Shown here piece by piece: positions 7,525-15,306 of a stretch of DNA of 64,000 bases. Position numbers and translations under genes: made by a program. The notes beneath the pieces are model-generated. The model was given only the letters and a program-made list of their open reading frames with translations. It did no database searches and was not told the DNA's origin. This DNA comes from Micromonospora ureilytica (GTDB lineage Bacteria; Actinomycetota; Actinomycetes; Mycobacteriales; Micromonosporaceae): positions 1,240,001-1,304,000 of the forward strand of contig NZ_JADOTX010000001.1 in NCBI RefSeq assembly GCF_015751765.1, given 5' to 3'. Within the stretch, counting starts at the first letter, position 1. Each line of letters opens with the position of its first letter.

Positions 7525-8687
7525 CGCAACACCTCCAGCCGGGCCACCCACTTGGTCTGCAGGACGCCCGGCCGACTCGGCGCGATGAGCCGGCAGGGGT
7601 ATCCGTGGTCGGGAGACAGTTGCTCGCCATTGATCCGCAGGGCGAGCAGGGTCAGTGGGTCGCGGGCATGGGCCGCGGGGAGTGTGCTGGCCGCGTACAG
7701 GCCGTCGGTTTCCAGTGAGGTGATCCGAACCGGTCGGCCGGTCGGTGCGCCGGCCCATCGGAGCAGCTGGACGACGGGCACGCCGGTCCAGTGGGCCGAC
7801 GCGCTCCAGCCCTCGACGCAGGCGATCGGCAGTTCCGCCGTGCGTTGTGGCAGGGCCGCCAGTTCGGCCAGGGACAGGGTCTTCCGCCCGCCCGGCCAGA
7901 CGATCTCCAGTCGCCAGTCCGGTGGAACGGCGATGCGCGCGGCAGCCGCCGTACGGTTGATCGGTACACCCTGCGGTCCGGCGGCGGAACGCCACGCCAG
8001 CGGCGACACCCGACGTAGCCACGGCACGGTGACCCCGGCGGTGGCCAGCACGGCGATTCCGGCGACGCCCGCCGACGTCCGCAGGAACGCGCGGCGTTGC
8101 GCCGAGTCCCGATCGTCGGGCCCCGGTGCTGCGGCCCGCGCCGCTCTCCTGCGCCGCAGTGGCGTGCTCAGCGCCGCGCGGGCGACCGGGAGCTTCACCG
8201 CGACGTGCAGCAGTATCGCGCCCGCCACGATCCAGGCGACCGCGTAGTGCGCCGTCGGGAAGAAGAACCCCCACGGGTACGACTGGGCGGCGTTGAACAG
8301 GCCCGTGACCAGTTGGAAGAACGCGGCGCAGACCAGTACCAGGACGGAGATCCGTTCGAGGGCGTGGGCGGACAACCGGATCGGGTGGCGCAGCGGCGGA
8401 CGGACGAACAGTCGGGGGTAGACGCTCCACAGCTTGGCCAGCAGCAACGGGATCGCCGCGACGCCGGAGAGCACGTGGATGCCCTGGGTGATTCGGTAGA
8501 GGTTGATCGGTCGGGTCGGCCAGGTGAACCAGCCCGGGGGGTGCTGGATGTAGTGGCTGAGCAGTCCGGTGCCGAAACACAGCCCGAACGCCACCCCGAG
8601 CCAGAGGCCGAGCCGGGCGGCGACCAGCGGTGAGTGCGTCGGCGCGGGGAAGTCCTCGGGGGCTGGGACGCGTGGCCGGCGGATCAT
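7521..8687 (-). CDS. Cytochrome-b-like membrane domain fused to a SUOX-type molybdopterin oxidoreductase domain
   Basis: A 388-residue protein. Residues 25-175 contain four membrane helices with several histidines (H45, H71, H109, H147, H161) that could ligate haem, resembling a cytochrome b561-type domain. An internal twin-arginine-like stretch Q-R-R-A-F-L-R-T-S (about 197-205) and a fifth hydrophobic helix follow. Residues 240-388 form a sulfite-oxidase-fold molybdopterin domain with Cys290 in P-I-A-C-V-E-G-W-S as the expected molybdenum ligand. The arrangement suggests electron flow from a periplasmic substrate to membrane haem (inference). The ATG overlaps the previous stop by 4 nt. The domain is shorter than full sulfite oxidases and lacks a dimerisation domain. 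The substrate is unknown. Confidence 0.82.
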   Translation of the reverse strand: MIRRPRVPAPEDFPAPTHSPLVAARLGLWLGVAFGLCFGTGLLSHYIQHPPGWFTWPTRPINLYRITQGIHVLSGVAAIPLLLAKLWSVYPRLFVRPPLRHPIRLSAHALERISVLVLVCAAFFQLVTGLFNAAQSYPWGFFFPTAHYAVAWIVAGAILLHVAVKLPVARAALSTPLRRRRAARAAAPGPDDRDSAQRRAFLRTSAGVAGIAVLATAGVTVPWLRRVSPLAWRSAAGPQGVPINRTAAAARIAVPPDWRLEIVWPGGRKTLSLAELAALPQRTAELPIACVEGWSASAHWTGVPVVQLLRWAGAPTGRPVRITSLETDGLYAASTLPAAHARDPLTLLALRINGEQLSPDHGYPCRLIAPSRPGVLQTKWVARLEVLR

Positions 8688-9397
8688 GAGTGCGCCAACT
8701 CGGCGAACCAGCGTGAACCGAGCCGGAAACGGTCGGCGACCCGCAGGCCGGCATCGGCGGCGGTACGGGCCACCGCGTCCGTCCCGACCCGCGCCCAACG
8801 AAACGCCGGTCCCCGCACTTCCGGTTCGCCGGACGATCCGGACAGGACGTACGCCTGCCCCCGCCACAGCCCCGTCCCCGGGGGTTCCACCTCGACCACG
8901 AGCGTTCCGTCGGCCGCGATCAGGGCGCCGCACCGGCGCAGCAGTCCGACCGGGTCGCCACCGATGCCGATGTTGCCGTCGATGAGCAGGGCGTGTGCCC
9001 ATCGGCCCTCGCCGGGAAGTGGTTCGAAGATGTCGCGTCGCAGGGCCACCACACCCCGGCCCTGGGTCAGACGTACCGCCTCGGCCGAGATGTCCACCCC
9101 CAGGGCGACGAGACCCCGCTGGGCCAGTGCCCTGGTCAGCCGGCCGGGGCCGCAGCCGAGATCGATCGTGGGCCCGGTGCAGCGAGCGGCGATCGACTCG
9201 ATCGCCGGTTCGGGCGGGCCGTGCCAACGCCGCACCGGCAACAGGTCACGTCGCCCGTCGGTGTGCACCAGCCAGTGGTCGGGTCGGGCCGGAGGCATCG
9301 GGGCGACCGGCGTACCGCACGCGTCCTGGTCGGCGGCCCACCGGCCGAGTCTGCCCAGCACCACGTCGAAGCCGTCGAGACTGATCGCCGAGGTCAC
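8684..9397 (-). CDS. Class I SAM-dependent methyltransferase
   Basis: A 237-residue cytoplasmic protein with the S-adenosylmethionine-binding motif I at I-D-L-G-C-G-P-G-R-L (about residue 78), motif II acidic residue in G-V-D-I-S, and a typical seven-strand Rossmann order. The substrate is not recognisable. The GTG start overlaps the end of the DUF2064 gene by 4 nt and its own stop overlaps the next start, so it is coupled inside the operon. The company of GT2 and DUF2064 sugar-transfer genes suggests that it modifies a glycan, lipid or small molecule made by this operon, which is inference. Confidence 0.85.
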   Translation of the reverse strand: MTSAISLDGFDVVLGRLGRWAADQDACGTPVAPMPPARPDHWLVHTDGRRDLLPVRRWHGPPEPAIESIAARCTGPTIDLGCGPGRLTRALAQRGLVALGVDISAEAVRLTQGRGVVALRRDIFEPLPGEGRWAHALLIDGNIGIGGDPVGLLRRCGALIAADGTLVVEVEPPGTGLWRGQAYVLSGSSGEPEVRGPAFRWARVGTDAVARTAADAGLRVADRFRLGSRWFAELAHS

Positions 9398-10074
9398 CGG
9401 GGGCGTCCGCTCACCAACTGGCCGCCCACCGACATGACGGCATCCGCGAACCGGGTGCCGGGTAGGTCGGCCGCGACGGCCAGCGCCGACGGCCAGTCGT
9501 CGACATCCCGCTGAACGGGCAGGATGGCTGGGTGTAGGCCGTGCCCGCGCAGAGCGGCGAGGGTGCGGCGACCGGTGTCGTCGGTCGACATGGGCACATC
9601 ACGTAACGCGCTCGCGTACGTCGGTTCGTGCAGCCCGAGTGCCCACCAGCCGCCGTCGAGCGCCGGTCCGAACACGGCCCCGTGCTCGGCGAGCAACTCC
9701 AGCGCGGTGGTGAGTAGGGCCGGCCGGATCTGCGGCGTGTCCATGCCGATCTGCAGGACCGGTCGGCCGGGAAACGCCGCGGCGGTGTCGGCGTGGGCGT
9801 TCGCGAGGCGGTCGGCGAAGGTGCCGCCGCGCTGCGGAAGCAGGTGCCAACCCGCCAACGCGGCGGTCAGTTCCGCGCCGTACTCGGCATCGGCGAACCG
9901 ACCCGTGTGGGCCAGCACGGGAATGGTCGACGTGGTGGCGCGTACCGCCGCGAGGGTGTCCAACAGCGACGCCGCCGCGACCCGGGCCGCCTGGGTGGGA
10001 TCGGCGGGCGGGCAGAGGCGCGTCTTGGCCAGCCCGGGCACCGGTGCCTTCGCGACCAGGAGCAGGACGTTCAC
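9394..10074 (-). CDS. DUF2064 / TIGR04282-family nucleotidyl- or glycosyltransferase-like protein
   Basis: A 226-residue protein of the DUF2064 family, a GT-A-like fold related to CofC/GT2 enzymes. It opens with V-L-L-L-V-A-K-A-P-V-P-G-L-A-K-T-R-L, the family's nucleotide-binding loop, and contains I-G-M-D-T-P near residue 116 and D-G-G-W-W-A-L-G near 142. Relatives are annotated in arsenosugar biosynthesis, but no arsenic gene is present here. The GTG at 10074 overlaps the stop of the GT2 gene by 4 nt. It probably works with the adjacent GT2 on an activated sugar (inference); the donor and acceptor are unknown. Confidence 0.82.
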   Translation of the reverse strand: MNVLLLVAKAPVPGLAKTRLCPPADPTQAARVAAASLLDTLAAVRATTSTIPVLAHTGRFADAEYGAELTAALAGWHLLPQRGGTFADRLANAHADTAAAFPGRPVLQIGMDTPQIRPALLTTALELLAEHGAVFGPALDGGWWALGLHEPTYASALRDVPMSTDDTGRRTLAALRGHGLHPAILPVQRDVDDWPSALAVAADLPGTRFADAVMSVGGQLVSGRPR

Positions 10075-10748
10075 CGGCCACCACCGACGTCGGCGCGCAG
10101 CACTCCGGCGAAGTCCCGGGTCGCCCGCAGCGTGCCCCGGACCGACCCGGAGACCTTCGAGGTGGTGCCGGCGGCCCGGGGCGCGTACGCGACGTCCAGT
10201 TCGAGAATCCGCCAGCCCGCCCTCGCCGCGCGGAGCAGCAGCTCCAGGGGGTAGCCGAACGCGCGGTCGTTGACACCGAGTCCCAGCAGCGCCGCCCGGC
10301 GAGCCACGCGGATCGGGCTGATGTCGTACACCGGCACACCACGACGCCGTAGCAGGGCGGCGACCAGCGCGTTCCCGGCGCGGGCATGCCACGGCCAGAC
10401 ATCCGCCGAGACCGGCCGACGCCGCCCGACGGCGAGATCAGCCCGGCCGTCCAGCACCGCCGCGACGAGCCTGGGCAGCTCGGCCGGATTGAACGATCCG
10501 TCCGCGTCGAGCACGCAGACCAGGTCCGCGTCGGCCGCCAGCAGTCCGGCGTGGACGGCCGCGCCGTACCCCCTTCGCGGTTCGTGGACGACCCGGGCCC
10601 CGTACTCGGCCGCGATGTCCGGTGAGCCGTCGGTGGAGCCGTTGTCGACCACGATGGCGCGGTAGCCGGGCGGCAGCCCGCTCAGTACGACAGGCAGTGC
10701 GGCCGCCTCGTCCAGACACGGCAGCACCACGTCGATCGTTGTGTGCAT
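10071..10748 (-). CDS. Family 2 glycosyltransferase (DPM1/UDP-sugar type)
   Basis: A 225-residue GT-A enzyme. The opening I-D-V-V-L-P-C-L-D-E-A, the V-D-N-G-S-T-D-G-S motif near residue 35 and the V-L-D-A-D-G-S-F metal-binding DXD-like motif near residue 80 are diagnostic of family 2 transferases, including polyprenyl-phosphate sugar transferases. There is no C-terminal membrane helix, so it is cytoplasmic. It is the first gene of a five-gene operon whose members all overlap by 4 nt. The ATG lies six bases after a TAGCGT -10 with no Shine-Dalgarno, suggesting leaderless translation. Confidence 0.87.
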   Translation of the reverse strand: MHTTIDVVLPCLDEAAALPVVLSGLPPGYRAIVVDNGSTDGSPDIAAEYGARVVHEPRRGYGAAVHAGLLAADADLVCVLDADGSFNPAELPRLVAAVLDGRADLAVGRRRPVSADVWPWHARAGNALVAALLRRRGVPVYDISPIRVARRAALLGLGVNDRAFGYPLELLLRAARAGWRILELDVAYAPRAAGTTSKVSGSVRGTLRATRDFAGVLRADVGGGR

Positions 10749-10754
10749 ACGGCG

Positions 10755-10839
10755 ACGCTAGGCCCGCCACGGGCCGTCCGGGCCGCGGTTCCTCCTTACG
10801 AATCGCTTACGCGCCAGCGGATCTTACGACTCCCTGACG
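10755..10839 (-). promoter_or_regulatory. GT2-operon promoter with tandem CGTAAG direct repeats
   Basis: In plus-strand terms CTTACG at 10795-10800 and 10806-10811 (11-bp period), and a second pair CTTACG/CTGACG at 10823-10828 and 10834-10839, also 11 bp apart. In the operon's direction the near pair is CGTAAG-N5-CGTAAG. Thirty-four bases beyond it lies TAGCGT (10760-10755), six bases before the GT2 ATG. No -35 consensus is seen, which fits activator dependence. The region also serves the divergent gene at 10895. Confidence 0.6.
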
Positions 10840-10894
10840 TATCCATATCTGGCTGTCGGATGCCTGGTCAGAGGTCGTATCGTCGGCCGTCACC

Positions 10895-12259
10895 ATGACC
10901 ATGATGACCCGGCCGGGACGACCCCGGTCCGCCGACCTGATCGTCCTCGGCGCCGAGGTGGCCCTGCTCGCCGTCGCCGTCGCCGTCGGCGCGCTGCTCA
11001 ACCATCAGGGCGTCCGGCTGCATGCCGACGCCGCGCCGCTCTACGCCTCCTGGCAACCCCATCTGGGCCCCGGCACCCCGGCCGCGCTTCTCGTCGCGGC
11101 GCTGTTCGTCTGGCGTGGCACGCGCTGGGGAACCGAGACGCCGTGGCCGCGGCTGCTGGGGGTCGGCTATCTCGCCGCGGTGCTCTGGACGCTCTCGCTG
11201 GCCCTGGTGGACGGCTGGTCCGCCGGGTTGACCGAGCGGCTAACCGTGCAGGCCGAGTACCTGCACGAGGTGCCCCGGGTGACGGATGTCGGCATCATGC
11301 TGTCCGGCTTCGCCGACCGGATCCTCGACTTCCAACCCGACTCGTGGTCCACCCACGCCGCCGCTCACCCACCGGGAGCGTTGCTGTTCTTCGTCTGGTT
11401 GGAGCGGATCGGCCTGGGCGGCGGGACCGCCGCCGGGCTCGCCTGTGTGTTGCTCGGTGCCACGGTCTGCGTGTCGGTCCCGGTGACGTTGCGGGCGCTC
11501 GGCGCCGAGGACGCGGCCCGGGCGGTGTGGCCGTTCCTGGTTCTCCTCCCGGGGGCGGTCTGGGTGGGCGCGTCCGCGGACGGGATCTTCGCCGCGGTGG
11601 TCGCGGCCGGGCTGGCGCTGCTGGCGGTGGGCGGCCGACCCGGGGCCGCACTTGGCGGGTTGCTGCTCGGCTTCGCGCTCTACCTGTCGTACGGGTTCGT
11701 CCTGGTCGGGTTGCTCGCGTTGACAGTGGTGCTGCTCCGGGCGCGGGACCGTCTCGGCGTGCTCCTGGTCGCGGCGACGGCGGTCGCGGCCGTGGTCGCC
11801 GCGTTCACCCTCGCCGGCTTCTGGTGGCTGGACGGCTACCACCTGGTGGCACGTCGCTACTACCAGGGCTGGGCGGCGGAGCGTCCATACGGGTACTGGG
11901 TCTGGGCGAATCTCGCCGCTCTGCTGCTCTCCGCCGGCCCGGTGGTCGGGCCGGCGCTGCGGCGGGCGGTGGCCGCCGTGCCGATCCGACCACCACACCC
12001 ACCGCGCGTGACGGCCCTCCGACAGCGGATCGCCAGCGCCGGACCCACCGTGTGGTTGCCCGTCGCGGCGACGGCGGCGGTGCTCGCGGCGGACCTGTCC
12101 GGGCTCAGCAAGGCCGAGGTCGAGCGGATCTGGCTACCGTTCGCCGTCTGGCTGCTGGTCGCCACCGCGCACCTGCCCAACGGTCACCGACGGTGGTGGT
12201 TGGCCGCCCAGGCGGCCACGGCCCTCGCCGTCAACCACCTACTGCTGACGGTGTCGTGA
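10895..12259 (+). CDS. Multi-spanning membrane protein, GT-C glycosyltransferase-like
   Basis: A 454-residue protein with around eleven to twelve membrane helices. A loop near residues 130-165 contains D-S-W-S-T-H-A-A-A-H-P-P-G-A, resembling the extracytoplasmic acceptor loops of GT-C mannosyl/arabinosyltransferases that use polyprenyl-phosphate sugars; V-E-R-I-W-L-P-F near residue 408 also recurs in such proteins. It is divergent from the GT2 operon (146 bp apart) and convergent with the SDR gene, with a 29-nt stop-to-stop overlap. A partnership in which GT2 charges a lipid carrier and this protein transfers the sugar outside is a reasonable inference, but neither donor nor acceptor is known. 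Confidence 0.72.
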   Translation: MTMMTRPGRPRSADLIVLGAEVALLAVAVAVGALLNHQGVRLHADAAPLYASWQPHLGPGTPAALLVAALFVWRGTRWGTETPWPRLLGVGYLAAVLWTLSLALVDGWSAGLTERLTVQAEYLHEVPRVTDVGIMLSGFADRILDFQPDSWSTHAAAHPPGALLFFVWLERIGLGGGTAAGLACVLLGATVCVSVPVTLRALGAEDAARAVWPFLVLLPGAVWVGASADGIFAAVVAAGLALLAVGGRPGAALGGLLLGFALYLSYGFVLVGLLALTVVLLRARDRLGVLLVAATAVAAVVAAFTLAGFWWLDGYHLVARRYYQGWAAERPYGYWVWANLAALLLSAGPVVGPALRRAVAAVPIRPPHPPRVTALRQRIASAGPTVWLPVAATAAVLAADLSGLSKAEVERIWLPFAVWLLVATAHLPNGHRRWWLAAQAATALAVNHLLLTVS

Positions 12260-13310
12260 GGGACGCCGGATCCCGCATCACAGCGGTGGTGAAGTCGGCG
12301 ATGCCGGCGGCGAAGCCGACCTGGGCGGTGAAACCAAGCAGCCGGGCGGCACGGGCCGGGTCGGCCACGACGTGCCGTACGTCCGCCGTCCGCCCGCCCC
12401 CGACCGTTACCGGCGACGGCCCGCCCATCGCCGACGCCAGCTCGTGGGCCAACTCGCCGACGGTGTGCGGTTCACCCGAGCAGACGTTCACCGGGGTCAG
12501 GGGATCCGGAGCCGGTGTCGTGAGGGCCAGCAGGTTCGCCGCCGCCACGTCGGTCACGTGCACGAAGTCGCGCCGTTGCCGACCATCCTCCAAGACCCGG
12601 GGCGGTCGCCCGGCGGCCAGGGCCGACCGGAAGATCGACGCGACCCCTGAATACGGGGTGTCACGAGGCATTCGCGGACCGTAGACGTTGTGATACCGCA
12701 GGGCCCACACCGCTCCGCCAATCTGCCGGGCCCAGGCGCCGGCGAGGTGTTCCTGGGCCAGCTTGGTGGCGGCGTACGTGCTGTGCGGCTCCAACGGCGC
12801 GTCCTCGGGCACGAGACCGGGGGAGAGCGCCTGATCGCAACGCGGGCAGGTCGGCTCGTACTGACCCGCGGCCAGATCGGCGGCCCGTCGGCCGGCAGGC
12901 CGGACGATTCCGTGGGCGGGGCAGTGGTAGCGGCCCTCGCCGTAGACCACCATCGAGCTGGCCAGCACCAACCGGCGTACGCCGGCGGCGTGCATCGCCG
13001 CGAGGACGGTGGCCGTGCCGAGGTCGTTGTGCGCGGCGTACCGGGGGGCGTCGGCCGGGTCGAGGCCGTGGCCGACCATGGCTGCCTGATGGCAGACCGC
13101 GTCGACCCCGGCCAGGAGCCGGGTCAGCAGCTCGCCGTCGCGTACGTCGCCGACCACGAGGTCGTGCCGCTCGGTCCAGGGCGGTGCTGTCGCACCGTGC
13201 GCCTCGGGCAGGAGCGCGTCCACGGCCACCACCTCGTGCCCGTGTTCGGTGAGCAGGTCGGCGACGTGTGAGCCGATGAATCCGGCCGCACCGGTGACAA
13301 GTATCCGCAT
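12231..13310 (-). CDS. NAD-dependent epimerase/dehydratase (SDR) with Cys/His metal-site insertion
   Basis: A 359-residue extended SDR. G-A-A-G-F-I-G-S at residues 7-14 is the NAD loop; S-S-M-V-V-Y-G (118-124) and Y179-A-A-T-K183 supply the catalytic Ser/Tyr/Lys; the C-terminal substrate domain is complete. Between strand and helix, residues 128-160 carry Cys130-x2-His133 and Cys155-x2-Cys158, a zinc-ribbon-like insertion not found in ordinary UDP-glucose epimerases. The sugar-nucleotide substrate is unknown. An in-frame GTG lies three codons upstream (13319) as an alternative start. It is convergent with the GT-C-like gene and divergent from the two-component system. Confidence 0.85.
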   Translation of the reverse strand: MRILVTGAAGFIGSHVADLLTEHGHEVVAVDALLPEAHGATAPPWTERHDLVVGDVRDGELLTRLLAGVDAVCHQAAMVGHGLDPADAPRYAAHNDLGTATVLAAMHAAGVRRLVLASSMVVYGEGRYHCPAHGIVRPAGRRAADLAAGQYEPTCPRCDQALSPGLVPEDAPLEPHSTYAATKLAQEHLAGAWARQIGGAVWALRYHNVYGPRMPRDTPYSGVASIFRSALAAGRPPRVLEDGRQRRDFVHVTDVAAANLLALTTPAPDPLTPVNVCSGEPHTVGELAHELASAMGGPSPVTVGGGRTADVRHVVADPARAARLLGFTAQVGFAAGIADFTTAVMRDPASLTTPSAVGG

Positions 13311-13361
13311 TCCGGTCACCGTATGACCTCGGGTACGCCCACGCGGGTCCCTGCACGCAGC

Positions 13362-13417
13362 CGTAAGAACCTCGCAAGGTTTGCTGGTGCGGGCGGATGC
13401 CGGTGCGTGGCTACGCT
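13362..13417 (+). promoter_or_regulatory. Response-regulator promoter with CGTAAG-type direct repeats
   Basis: CGTAAG (13362-13367), five bases, CGCAAG (13373-13378), then 33 bases, then TACGCT (13412-13417). Orientation, 11-bp period and distance to the -10 match the GT2 and DM13 promoters, suggesting autoregulation. Six bases after the -10 is an ATG (13424) that is not in frame with the regulator. Confidence 0.55.
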
Positions 13418-13423
13418 GGGTCG

Positions 13424-13447
13424 ATGGACAACTGGGGGAGACGTTGA
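13424..13447 (+). CDS. Possible leaderless 7-codon leader peptide
   Basis: ATG six bases after the predicted -10 opens a frame of seven codons (MDNWGRR) that ends in TGA at 13445-13447, 22 nt before the regulator's GTG start. Its place exactly at the expected transcript start is the only support. It could be a translated leader that affects regulator expression, or chance. Confidence 0.3.
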   Translation: MDNWGRR

Positions 13448-13469
13448 CGGGGCCGGACGGGGAAGGTTC

Positions 13470-14165
13470 GTGACGCAGCGCGTGCTGGTGGTCGACGACG
13501 ATCAGACCGTGAGCGACGTCATCCGTCGTTACCTCGAGAACGACGGCTTCCAGGTGAGCCTCGCGGCGGACGGCGCGGCGGCACTCGCCGCCGTGGAGCG
13601 GCAGGCACCACACCTTGTCGTACTCGACCTCATGCTGCCTCGGATCAGCGGCCTGGAGGTGTGCCGTGCGCTGCGGGTACGGCCCGACGGCGTACCGATC
13701 GTCATGCTCACCGCGCGCGGTGACGAGTCTGACCGGATCCTCGGGCTGCAGCTCGGCGCTGACGACTACCTGACCAAGCCCTTCTCCCCCCGGGAGTTGG
13801 TGCTGCGGGTCCGTTCGGTGCTCCGTCGCGCCGGCGCTGGGGCGCCACCCGAGCGGCCGGAGGCGCTCACCGACGGCAATCTGGTGGTGCACACGACCTC
13901 CCGAACCGCCCGCCTCGCCGGCACCGATCTGGCTCTGACGCTGCGCGAATTCGACCTGCTCGTCCACCTCATGCGGCATCCGTCCCGGGTGTTTCGCCGG
14001 GCCGAACTTCTCGAGCAGGTCTGGGGCTGGAACTTCGGGGACCATTCGACCGTGACCGTGCACGTACGCCGGCTACGGGAGAAGATCGAGACCAACCCGG
14101 CCGATCCGCAGCGGATCGTGACCGTCTGGGGCGTCGGCTACCGCTACGAGCCGGCCCATGCGTGA
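13470..14165 (+). CDS. OmpR/PhoB-family response regulator
   Basis: A 231-residue protein with a receiver domain (residues 1-120; acidic pocket D10-D11, phospho-acceptor Asp53 in V-V-L-D-L-M-L-P, T-A-R and T-K-P-F-S motifs) and a C-terminal winged-helix DNA-binding domain (about 130-229, ending G-V-G-Y-R-Y). GTG start with GGGGAAGG 4 nt upstream. The stop overlaps the kinase start by 8 nt. OmpR-type regulators bind direct repeats with a helical-turn period, and 11-bp repeats lie before its own gene, the GT2 operon and the DM13 gene, the probable regulon. Confidence 0.9.
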   Translation: MTQRVLVVDDDQTVSDVIRRYLENDGFQVSLAADGAAALAAVERQAPHLVVLDLMLPRISGLEVCRALRVRPDGVPIVMLTARGDESDRILGLQLGADDYLTKPFSPRELVLRVRSVLRRAGAGAPPERPEALTDGNLVVHTTSRTARLAGTDLALTLREFDLLVHLMRHPSRVFRRAELLEQVWGWNFGDHSTVTVHVRRLREKIETNPADPQRIVTVWGVGYRYEPAHA

Positions 14166-15174
14166 CGTACTCCTGATCTTCGCGATCGCCCTCGGCGCGG
14201 CGCTCGGCATCGGACTCGCCGGCGCGGTGCTGCTTCGCGTGCTTCGACGCAGCTCGATCACCGTGCACCTCAGCGTGCTGCTCACCACCACGGTGATCGC
14301 CGTCGCGGTCGGGGTGATGGCGGTCGCGGAGGCGATGTTCCTCTCCGCACACGACCTTGAGGTGGTCCTGATCACCGTCGCGGCGGCAGCGGTGGTCAGC
14401 CTCGCCGTCGGCGGGCACTTCGGCGGTCGACTGGCCCGCGCCGCGGTCTGGCGCGACCAGGCCCGGGAGCGGGAACGGCAACTGGAGAAGGGCCGGCGCG
14501 ACCTGGTCGCCTGGGTCTCCCACGACCTGCGTACCCCGCTCGCCGGGCTGCGGGCCATGGCCGAGGCGCTGGAGGACCGGGTGGTTCGTGATCCGGACAC
14601 GGTCGACGAGTACCACCGACGCATCCGGCTGGAGACCGACCGGATGACCCGACTCGTCGACGACCTGTTCGAGCTGTCCCGGATCAACGCGGGAGCGCTG
14701 CGGTTGTCGTTGACGGCGGTGCCGCTCGGGGAGGTGGTCTCGGACGCGCTGGCCAGCACCACCCCGTTGGCCGACGCGCGCCGGATCAAGCTGATCGCCA
14801 GCGAGTCGGGGTGGCCGACGGTCGCCGCGAGCGAACCGGAGCTGGCTCGGGTCGTGGCGAACCTGCTGCTCAACGCGGTCCGCTACACCCCGGCCGACGG
14901 CACCGTACGCATCGAAGCCGGCCGCGAGGACGACCACGCCTGGCTGTCGGTCGCCGACACCTGCGGCGGCATCCCCCCGGCCGACCTTCCCCGGCTGTTC
15001 GACATCGCGTTCCGTGGTGAGCCGGCCCGCACGCCCGGCCCCGGTGACGGTGGGGCGTCCGGAGGGCTCGGCCTGGCCATCGTCCATGGCCTGGTGGAGG
15101 CGCATGGGGGTCGGGTCGAGGTGCGCAACACCCCGGACGGCTGCCAGTTCATGGTCCGGCTGGCCACCGCCTGA
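14158..15174 (+). CDS. Membrane sensor histidine kinase
   Basis: A 338-residue kinase paired with the preceding regulator. Membrane segments lie at residues 3-26, 37-60 and 66-88 with almost no extracytoplasmic sensor loop, so it may sense within the membrane or through a partner. The HisKA phospho-acceptor is His122 (S-H-D-L-R-T-P-L), followed by HATPase motifs N (N-L-L-L-N-A-V-R-Y), G1 (D-T-C-G-G-I) and G2 (G-G-L-G-L-A-I). The N-terminal ATG overlaps the regulator by 8 nt. The signal is unknown. Confidence 0.9.
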   Translation: MRDVLLIFAIALGAALGIGLAGAVLLRVLRRSSITVHLSVLLTTTVIAVAVGVMAVAEAMFLSAHDLEVVLITVAAAAVVSLAVGGHFGGRLARAAVWRDQARERERQLEKGRRDLVAWVSHDLRTPLAGLRAMAEALEDRVVRDPDTVDEYHRRIRLETDRMTRLVDDLFELSRINAGALRLSLTAVPLGEVVSDALASTTPLADARRIKLIASESGWPTVAASEPELARVVANLLLNAVRYTPADGTVRIEAGREDDHAWLSVADTCGGIPPADLPRLFDIAFRGEPARTPGPGDGGASGGLGLAIVHGLVEAHGGRVEVRNTPDGCQFMVRLATA

Positions 15175-15306
15175 GGAAACGAACGTCCGGGGTGGCGGGA
15201 TGAGGCGGGTTAACCCTACCGGCAGTCCACCGACTAGCCGGATCGTTGGGGCACTGGGGACCTCGTAGCGTCGTGATCATCAATGCGACGACGAGATGAG
15301 CACACC

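Noticed and set aside
9394..10074. DUF2064 gene as evidence of arsenosugar biosynthesis
   Set aside because: The family label alone is weak; there is no ArsM, radical-SAM or other arsenic gene nearby.
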